17,602 nucleotides of DNA from Hondaea fermentalgiana. Taxonomy: Eukaryota; Sar; Bigyra; Thraustochytrida; Thraustochytriidae. The notes below the pieces were generated by a model that was not told the DNA's origin, did not search any database, and saw only the letters and a list, made by a program, of their open reading frames with translations. Numbering within the stretch: the first letter of the stretch is position 1; each line of letters starts with the position of its first letter. The stretch lies in the NCBI GenBank assembly GCA_014084085.1, contig NPFB01000204.1:53334-70935 (forward strand), written 5' to 3'. Positions 1 through 8,600 of the stretch are shown one piece after another. Made by a program: the position numbers and the translations under genes.

Positions 1-410
1 GAATCACAAGATCAAAATTTCGGGTAATTTTTCGGGTAGTTTGTGTCGCTAGCCAGGGCTAACTGTATAATCAAAGTACGAATGAACGAATGGGGTATCT
101 TGTGAGCGAGGGGTAGGAGGTCGGTCTGCCAGAATCTACTCTTCACGACTCAGACTCGGAAAGAATCCGTGCATGAAGACGATGGAAAAAAAGATCGAAC
201 CAACTGTTTATCTCCTCCAAATCACATCACAGGCCCACCACCCACCTGGCCGCCGAGCAATGCGTGCAGCTTCGCTTCGCGTCCCCCAGACTCACAGTCA
301 GCCATTCACTCACTCACTCACTCATCATTATTAGGCCCAGGCCTAGGCCTAACATAAGTGTGAGGACAACGCTTTCTCACGTCAGCCGTCAGCCGAGGAG
401 CTGCAAGGGC
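1..410. other. upstream intergenic region, no gene seen
   Basis: No reading frame here has recognisable protein character. The AT-richer left end has a short direct repeat (TTTCGGGTA, about 18-38) and a TATAA-like stretch near 65-70. There is an ACTC run at about 307-323. It probably belongs to the distal 5' region of the zinc-finger gene or to the flank of a gene outside the window. Confidence 0.5.
331..352. repeat. short inverted repeat (TTAGGCC...GGCCTAA)
   Basis: TTAGGCC at 331-337 is the reverse complement of GGCCTAA at 346-352. The inner 12 bases 339-350 (AGGCCTAGGCCT) form a perfect palindrome on their own. It lies upstream of the zinc-finger gene just after the 12-mer CTCATCATTATT. 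It could be a protein-binding site; function unknown. Confidence 0.45.
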
Positions 411-532
411 GTGCATTGCCCACCCAGCAGCGGCTGCCGCGCGAGGCGGGGGCGATAGGCGACTTGCGGCGGCGGCGGCGCAAGTGGGCAATGCGCGGCG
501 CGCAAGTGGGCAATGCGCGGCGGCGCAAGTGG
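411..532. promoter_or_regulatory. cluster of CGCAAGTNNNC(A/T)AT promoter motifs
   Basis: Two identical 20-base copies start with CGCAAGTGGGCAAT at 479-498 and 501-520, 22 bases apart. A truncated third copy (CGCAAGTGG) is at 524-532. A reverse-strand relative, read as CGCAAGTCGCCTATC, lies within 451-470, and a reverse half copy (GTGGGCAATGCAC) is at 411-423. The same motif occurs twice upstream of the HDAC gene (11168-11210), also spaced 23 bases. Recurrence in two promoters at about 115-300 bp before the start codons suggests a cis-regulatory or core-promoter element. Confidence 0.55.
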
Positions 533-568
533 ACGGGCAGACCGGGCGGCTGCGGCAGCCGCGAGACA

Positions 569-635
569 CACAGACAGAGGGAGAGAGAGAGGGAGAGAGA
601 GAGAGAGACAGGCAGGCAGGCAGAGACAGACAGAC
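569..635 (+). repeat. GA-rich / CAGA tract in 5' leader
   Basis: A purine-rich low-complexity tract (GAGAGAGA runs, then CAGGCAGGCAG and CAGACAGACAG) precedes the zinc-finger gene. A shorter GA run lies at the same relative place before the HDAC gene (about 11267-11285). This suggests that purine-rich 5' leaders are typical in this genome. All frames across the tract give low-complexity Arg/Glu or Thr/Gln peptides, so I treat it as untranslated. Confidence 0.5.
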
Positions 636-779
636 CAAGACAGCCGAGACCGCGGCGGAGAGCGCGAGCGAGGTTGCACGCGGCGCAGCGCAGCGGCGGC
701 GGCAGCAGCGGCGGCGGCGGCGGCAGCAGCGGAAGCGGCGGCAGCTGCAGGCGCGGGATGCACAGCGGGGATATGGACG

Positions 780-978
780 ATGGAGGTGGAGCCGCCGCTG
801 CTGCCGCTGGCCCTGGTGCCGCTGCTGCCGCCGCTGCGCGGGGGCGACGCGTGGGAAGCCGCGGCCGCCGCCGCCGCGCGCGTGCGAAGTCGGGGAGCGC
901 AGGGCGAGTGCGGCAACGTCACGAGGCGCCTCAGCGACGATAACGACGACTTTGTCAACGAGGACGAGGAGAACAACG

Positions 979-1031
<53 letters not shown>

Positions 1032-2441
1032 GACCACGACGACCACGATGACGGCGAAGAGGATGAGGAGGTGGAGAACGACAGAGAAAAGGCGCACAGC
1101 GACGCCGGTAGCGCGAATCTCGAAACTGACTTTGGGGATGTCGTGCTTGAGAGCCTGCTGAGCGGCGAGATGATGGCGGACGAAGATGAGGACGATGAAG
1201 AGAGCTTTGCGAGCAGCAGCAGCGGAGACGACGCACGCAAAGCCGTCGGAACCAATGCTGCTGCGCAAGACGAGGAAAAGGAGGACACCAATGGACCTCA
1301 AATCCACGCGCGACAGCAAAAGATTTCAGCCTCCGAAATAGAAGAAAAAGTTCATGTCTCAAAAGCTACAAAGGGTCGGAAGAGACGTGCGTGCGAGGTG
1401 AGGTTGTGCCAGAACCAAGCACGATCTCGCAAACGCTGCGTGTTACACGGCGGAGGAAAACGGTGCAAGGTGCCTGGCTGCACAGCGCTTGCGCGAGTCC
1501 GAAACATGTGCAAGTCTCACTGTAAGCCTCGATGCGCAGCCTCTAGATGCCAGCGTACGGTTCAAAAGGAAGGAGATTCATGCGCAATGCACAGCTTGCC
1601 CGAGCGGAGCAAACTTCCATGCAGTTCTTTGCCTATGCAAGCCACAAATGAGGCCGCCGTTGCCGTTGACGCTGACGCTGACGCTGAGCAAGTTGGCGTT
1701 GAGAGAGACCACGATATCGCCAATCGCGACAGCACTGCGCGCCCACGAAGGCATCCGCGAGCTGAAACGACTCAATGCGGGCATGCGGGATGTGGCAACC
1801 GTGTGAGGTCCCGGGGTCGTTGCATAGCTCATGGTGGTAGCAAAACGTGTGCAGGGGAGGGATGCAGGGCAAATGCTCTGACGGGCAATTTTTGCCGGGC
1901 TCACGGCGGTGGTCAGCAATGCGAAATTGCTGGTTGCACGAAACAACCCGTGTCGCAAAAGAGATGTAAAGCCCATGGTGGCGTTGCACGATGCAAAGTG
2001 GCCGGCTGCAATGCTCTTGGCGGGGTTGGCGGCACATGCACAGACCACCGAAGTTTGCTTTACTGCAAAGAGCACGGATGCGAAAAGATGGCTCGCGGGC
2101 AGGGCAGATGCATCGCGCACGGAGGCGGAGCTCGCTGCAAGAGGCTCGGGTGTACCAGGGCAGCACAGTCAAACGGAAAGTGTGCTCGTCATGGTGGAGG
2201 GCGCCGCTGCAGCGTTGAAAACTGCCCAAGGTCTGCTCAGCCCAGACGCAAGTGTCTGCGGCACACCGGTGAGAACGGCTGTCGCGAACCGCAATGCGCG
2301 GATCGCCTTGGTCAGCCAGATGTCTGTTTTCGCCACGGAGGCGGCAGGCGCTGTATTGAGCCAGAATGCGATAAGTTCGCTCGAACAAAAGGCATGTGCA
2401 CATTTCATCGTAAGGCTGCCTCTGCTTTGGATGCAGAGTGA
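780..2441 (+). CDS. WRKY19-like multi-zinc-finger protein with acidic Asp/His domain
   Basis: Role: probably a nuclear or nucleic-acid-associated zinc protein of the WRKY19-like finger family, whose biochemical function is largely unknown. Seen: 553 residues from the chosen ATG. Residues about 1-50 are hydrophobic/Ala-rich. Residues 50-150 are strongly acidic and include an Asp-His repeat. From residue 205 to near the C-terminus there are 12 repeats of C-x4-C-x9/10-C-x2-H, mostly followed by a Gly-rich HGG(G) linker and Arg/Lys-Cys. A 50-residue linker separates fingers 3 and 4. Start: the frame is open from an ATG at 513, but that ATG lies inside a promoter-motif copy and would add an Arg- and Ala-rich low-complexity extension. 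The ATG at 780 has A at -3 and G at +4. Convergent with the NUP188 gene, 231 bp between stops. Fold family confident; start and function uncertain. Confidence 0.8.
981..1046 (+). repeat. GACCAC hexanucleotide microsatellite encoding Asp-His repeat
   Basis: Eight perfect GACCAC units fill 981-1028, followed by two GAC+GACCAC units to 1046. In the gene frame this is an alternating Asp-His peptide in an otherwise acidic segment. It is length-variable DNA by nature; the peptide could bind divalent metals (inference). Confidence 0.85.
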
Positions 2442-2564
2442 GGCACAAGCTATCTATGAGACCGTGCAAGCGAGTGCTTTTGGGGGGGGAAACCGCAAAA
2501 GGCACAAACAGGCTTGTAGGGAGAGGGAACGGAAGGAAAGAGGAAGAAGAAGCGGGGGAAAAAT

Positions 2565-2570
2565 AATAAA
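2565..2570 (+). terminator. AATAAA polyadenylation signal of the zinc-finger gene
   Basis: AATAAA lies 124 bases after the TGA stop, in an A/G-rich stretch, and is the only canonical hexamer on this strand before the converging NUP188 stop. No equally good hexamer was seen for the minus strand; only AATAAC around 2600-2606 would fit. Confidence 0.5.
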
Positions 2571-2672
2571 AGAGGAGGAACCCTCAATTATGATGAAAGG
2601 TTATTGCGAATTTCTAACACAGCCAATCAGCTCACGATACGTTTTGCTTGCATGCGCAGTGAGCGTGCTTGG

Positions 2673-5600
2673 TCAGCGAGCATTGCTGTCGGGAGCAGGC
2701 GAGTCGCTGCGCGCCGACATCTGGTGCGACACCATTTCCCAGACAAGTCTCATCTGATCAAGAGTCCACTGCGAATGATCCAAGCCTTGTACTGTGTCGA
2801 AATTCACCTCAGCGCCAGCGAGATGAAGCGCCCGCGCAGTAACTTCGGCAAGCGCGGGCGTCACATTGACATCGAGCGCACCATTGCGCATCAAAATCTT
2901 GGGCAGTTGCATTTCCTGCGTCGAGGGCTTGACCAAGAGCAAATGTAGCAAAGAATCGAGAACCTCACTTGCCAACGAGAGGTGCGCATTGATACCAGCG
3001 ACAAAGCCAATGACAATGGGGTCGGACTCCATTGCGAGCAGGAGCGCCGAAAGCAACGCGAAGCCACCGCCGCTCTGGAATCCGCCAAGCACAATGTTTT
3101 GAGGGAGAACGCCCTGATGCAACTGTGCGATCACTGCCTCGCGAACAAGTCGAGCGGCTTCTACAGCCACGTCACGGTCCTCGTTGCGCGGAGTGATCAG
3201 GGCAAAGAGCTCTCGAATCGCGGGGAAGGCGCTCTGCGAAGGAAACCGAGGCGCTTTACCACCATCCTTGTATTGACTTCCTCCTCCCTTGCCCTGCGCC
3301 GATTGTTTCGATCGCAGCTTGATTCGTCTCATTTCTTCTGCGGCATCCGCGAGCATGCTTGCAACGAGCTTCGGCCCACCGGGTAGTTGCAGAGTCTCAT
3401 GGAGCCCAGGCGCAAACGGTTCCGGTACACGCTCCAAACCCAAGTCTGGGATGATGAAGCGGACGCGAGGCATCCCAAAGTCGCGAAAGACGGCTTCCCA
3501 TGATGCGGGGTGGTCCTCGGGCCCAGGTAGCCATATCACGACGCCCTCTGGTGTTCCGTGGCCCTGTGGCACAATGTCACGAGAGAGAGACATTCGAAAG
3601 CGCTTACCTGAGCGCGCATTCATTAGCTGCTTGGGATCTCCCGCGAGTCTCTTCTCGACAATCATTGTCGATGACTCAACGATGCCGTGGCTTGGCGTTG
3701 ACAACACAAGTTGTTGTTGTTGTTGTTGTTGCTGCTGTTGATGATGATATTGCCGAGACTGCGAACTTTGGTCGCTTGACGAGGGCTCATCCGATCGAAC
3801 CTCGAAGAAACTCAAAGTCGTCTCGATACGCGACTTGAGAAGCGCCATGAGCTTCGCGTCTGACTGCGCCCCGTCATCGCTAAACTCGTTCAAATGCTTT
3901 TGAATCTTGTCGCAGCCTCCAACGGCCCGGTTCTGCAAATCCTCAAGCATTTGTTCGCTCAGCGTATATTGTAAACTATCCTCATGCCCTCCTTGCGCAC
4001 CCTGCGCAGTCAAACGATCGCGCTCATGCAGTGAAAGCTCGAGAGACATGCAGAGTACGTAAAGTGTGTTGGACGAGATGTACGCGAGCATTCGACGCCA
4101 GCGCTCCGAACCGGGATGCCGCAAATCTTGCCCTCGGTCTTCCTCGTAAGACATGCCCATCTTCGCCGCAAGATGCAATCGGTACTTGGCATAACCAAGA
4201 AGAGAAAGCAAGGTTGCTACACTCGGAGTTGCAGCATCTGTGCCGAGCGTGCCACCATGCATTGCGTGCTCACCGAGATTTCCATGCGAAAAGGATCGCG
4301 GCCTTGACTCGTAATGGTTCGAGTGATGCAACGAGTAATGCTGTTGTCTTCCTACACCGCGAGCAAGAGGAAAGGGAATCATGGCCTTGCCCCAATCCCG
4401 ACGCGGCAAAACTTGCAGCGTGTGTTCGTCGGTCTGCAGTTGACGCGGGTGCTTGACAATTTGACGCGAGCGAAGTAGAGCGAGCAGCTGTTGCACAACA
4501 CTGCACACCCTATATTCGATGGTCACGTGCAAGACGGAGATATCTCCATCGTCGAGCTGCGATATAACTGCGCCGCGAGACGAAGGAGCAGTCTCGGCTT
4601 CGGACTCTCGCAGCTCCTCGATGATGCTAGAAGTGCGGAGAATAGATGTTTTCTCGCGAGGGGTGCCCGCCAGAGGCTTGCGCTGCAACGACTCCATCAC
4701 CGGCTGCCGATCCTGGTCCACTTCGAGTGGAGTGACGGGTCGCGTGCAAATGCACAGCCGCGGCACGGCCTTGCTTACAGTGAAGAACGTGCGGACGAAC
4801 TCCTCCAAAAAGTACGACCGGCGCGCGCCCTCACTGCCAACCACCAGCTCATGGAGCATTGTCCACGCGGCCGTAAGCAAAGGAGCGTACAGTTCTCCAT
4901 GCAGGCGCCATCGCTGCGTATGGCTCGACATTGCGCGAAGCAAGTCCACGACACGAAGGGACTCCTCGAGAGCGCCAAGGGTGAGCACGCTATCCGCGCT
5001 CTTGTATGCCTGGAGCGCTGCAAGAATGGCGCCGCGATGTGCCGCAACAAATGTAAAAGCTGGCTCCACATTACGATTCTCCTTGCTTGTCTTGTTACTG
5101 TCGAGAAGAATGGCAGCCAGTTCGAGTGCCTGACACCATACCAAATGGGCTGGATCTCGCTCGCCCTGAACCGTGTATCCACGAAAGGTAATGGAGGCGG
5201 CATTGTCGCGGTTGTCCATGCTCGCAGGAAATGGCTTGTCGCCAGCAACGCCGCGCAGAAGCGGATCCGTAGCGAGCGCGCGTAGGATGTTCAGACGTGC
5301 GAGGTGAGGTCCAACCCCTGTGCCATCGACACGAGCGGCAGCACCAAAAATGTGCAAGATTAGCTGCAAGCGCAAAAGGCCACGCTTCAGCTCCTGCGCC
5401 GCCTCAAAGCCCACCTTGCGCGAAATGGGTCTGCGCGCTCCGGAAACGCCTCCGCTCGCACCACGTGAGCTGCCGCCTTTGGTCCCGGCGCCTGTCCAGG
5501 AGGAAGAGGTTGCTGCCGAGGACATGGGAATATCAGATTCCATGCCCATCGGCGGCCTGGACGGCGGGCCCGATGCAGACGAGGCCTGTGACGAATGCGC

Positions 5601-8600
5601 ATAGGACTCACCGATATGGGTGTTACCACTACGCTCGTCAATAATGTCCAAGAGCCGGCGCCGGTCGGAGGGCTTGTAGATGCCCATCTCCTGAAGCGCT
5701 GCGTGGTCCAAGGTGCGAAGCTCGCTGACGCTGGTGATGCCAAAGTCCAGAAAAAGGTGGATCACACTCATATCAACGAGGCCGGCCTCGTCAGAGTATC
5801 CTGAAGAAATCTTGGAGCCAACGAGATCGCGATAGTTGCGAGAAGACCGATGTCTTGAACGAAATTCGAAAGTCTTGTATCCCAGCTGTCGCGCAATCTC
5901 TCGCATGCGGCTCTCGGCTTCCTTTTCCTTGGCGCCTTTGGCGCGATCCGCTTCGGCCTCTGCCGCAGCGGCTGCAGAGACGGAAGCGTCCTCTTCTTCA
6001 TGGATCGTAAGTGCATCTTGCGAACTCGACGAGAGCGCAAGTGAAATGACAGATGAGTTGTCGGGTTCTGCGTCGCCCCGTGTTGACGCTCCCGACGGCG
6101 CAACATCCTTGTTTGTCGCAGAAGGCGCCGTGGCGCTCAGCACCTTGACACTGAGGTCGCTGAGACCATTGCGCTCGAGCCAAATGTGAAGGCCTTGGCG
6201 GTCGGCGTAGCGGCGCCCGAGAGTCTCGGCATGGAGCACATATGATTTTTGCAGCAAACCAAAGACATTCTGATCCATCAAAGCCTTGACGGCCAGCGTC
6301 TGCTCCGGAGCAAGCCCCGAGAGAATGAGGCAGAGCAGCGGCAAGCACAAATCAAGGATCTCCGTCTGGTCGGCATACCTGGAGAGAACCTTTGCCAGTG
6401 GGTCGAGCGCAAGCATGCGCGCATTCGCGAGTTTGGCGCATGGTCCGACGTCTGCCTCGTCGTCGCCCGCCACCTCAAAGAGCATGAGCAGACCAGCAAG
6501 AAGCGACCGCATGACACCGAGTGTGAAGACTCGGGTCTGCGCAGCGTCACTGCTACCGGCTGGACTCGCATAGTTAAGAAGATTGTTCAGACACCGCGAG
6601 ATCCACTCGATGAGCTGCACGGATCCGGGCGAGGATGGGTCCTCGCTGTCGAGAACGAGCTTTTCTCCGCGCATCGCACGTGGGCGCTTGCGAAAGGCAG
6701 CAAGGGGCGTGGCGATCCGCGCGTCGAGCAGGAGCGATTTCATGTTCTCTGCGGACGTCCCACGCTCAAAAATCTTAAAGTGAAGCATCGATGTGAACAT
6801 CTCCGCCATCTCCAAAAGGTAGCGCTGCTGATGATTGTTGTCAAAGAGATCGGCATCTGCGTCGCGCAGATTCGCAGCGAGTTCTGTGACTAGCGTGTAC
6901 GATGTCATGTCGCCCCAATGCTTGGAAGCCACATTGCTCAAGGAGCGGGTTCGGCTCACGAGCGAGTCCGCAGGACCGGTCTTGCGGTTCATGGGCGAGG
7001 CCAGGTCATCGGGCGCCGGCTGATCGTCCCAGGTAATCAAACATCGAGTCTCCATGTAAATCTTCCATGCGCGAAGAAGCATAAGCTGTGCCTCAGAAAG
7101 AGCGAGGATGCAGTTTTGGAAGCGAACGTCCTCGACGAGATCCTCTTCGTCCGGGAAAACGCGCTCGAGCATGTCTACATTGTATTGCTGGCTTGCCACC
7201 AGCCCGAAGCGGTGCTGACGGCGCTCATGAAGAAACATATCGGCATTCGGGGGCGGCATGACCATTGCACTAGCATGTCGTCGAAACGCCGAGAGATCGA
7301 CACCCGAGGATTTGATCGACGCTGTCGTCGTCTCGTGGCGTGACACGCTGGCACCCGGATACTGCTTGAGCCACGCGTTGTCGCGATCTTGCTTTCGCAG
7401 CGTCCGCAAAAGCTCCATGAACGATCCACTTACGCCATTTGTTTCGATCTCCAACGTCATGATCTCGAGCGCCCAGGCGCGTGCGCAAATTTGATTCTTT
7501 TGCGCGGTGATGGCTTGCGACGTGAAACCAAGCAACTTCTCCTCCTCGATGTCCTGATAGAGACTGAACGACATGAGGTCCCAGAAAAAGGGCTCTAAAT
7601 CGAGCAGACGAGCGATGATCGACGAGTAACGCTTGTACCAAAGCGCGCCAATGAACTCGAGAGCAACCAGGTATAGTCTCGGTGCCTCGCGAAAGTTGCT
7701 TGTCTCGCGCAAGATTCCGAGTATATTCTCGAGAATTGCATCGTTTTGCAAAAGCATGGCAGCAAGACCAGGTTCCAATTCAAGTGAGGTGGTGAGAAGC
7801 CCCAAGGTTGCCGTTTCGCCGTTTGAGATTGACTTGGCGACATCGTCTGAAAGCATCGCCGCCTTGGAGAGCATGGCCACGACACTTGGAACGCCTCCGC
7901 TTGCGCCACCACCGAAAGAGGCGCTCGTCCCACCCGAACCGCTCGCGCCGCCAAGGCCATGGGCACTGCCTTGATGCGTAGACGCGGTGGAAACGATGCC
8001 ATCCGCGACACCTGGGCCAGACTTGAGACCGCCAAGAAGTCGACCCTTGGGGCCGCCTCCAGTTGCTTTTTGTTGCTTGGCGCGCCGGAAGGCATCGAGC
8101 GAAACGACAAAATTTTCGAGAACGCGGACCGCGAGACGCTGCAGAGGAAACTCGCACGGAATACGATCGTCTTCGGCGGGAAAGCCAATGTAGGTGGCAA
8201 CTGTTGCCGCGAGATCTTGACGACAAAGAAGAGCGATCTTTTGCGTCCCGGAACCGTCGAGTTCGAGAATTGTGGATAAAAGATCGAGGGAGGCCACGAC
8301 AAGTTCCTGGGCAAATACAGCGCGAGGAAGTTTGAGCGCCAAAATGTTGGCAATGAGGGCATCTTGGGTTGCGGTGTCATTCATGATGTCATCCATGACT
8401 TTAGCGCGCACGCCATCCATTTCAAAAGGCATTTCCGCGCATCGATGCAGAATGCGGGTTGTGCGAGTGCCAATGTCCCAACGCTGGGCTTGCGAAGCGA
8501 AGCGCCAGCCGCGGTGGCTGCGAAAGACTTCGCGCACAAGCTTGACAGCCTGAAAAACGAAGCGCCGGGTTTGAGCGCGTCTTCCCTGCAGCGAGAGCCC

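Noticed and set aside
318..1319. Long minus-strand frames opposite the zinc-finger gene (poly-Val, Ser-Trp repeats)
   Set aside because: They are antisense readings of the GACCAC and GCG repeats; no domain, no homology and a clear gene on the other strand.
1633..2505. Minus-strand frame of 290 codons with many Cys and His
   Set aside because: The Cys/His richness mirrors the plus-strand finger repeats; the plus strand shows a regular C-x4-C-x9-C-x2-H period and this one does not.
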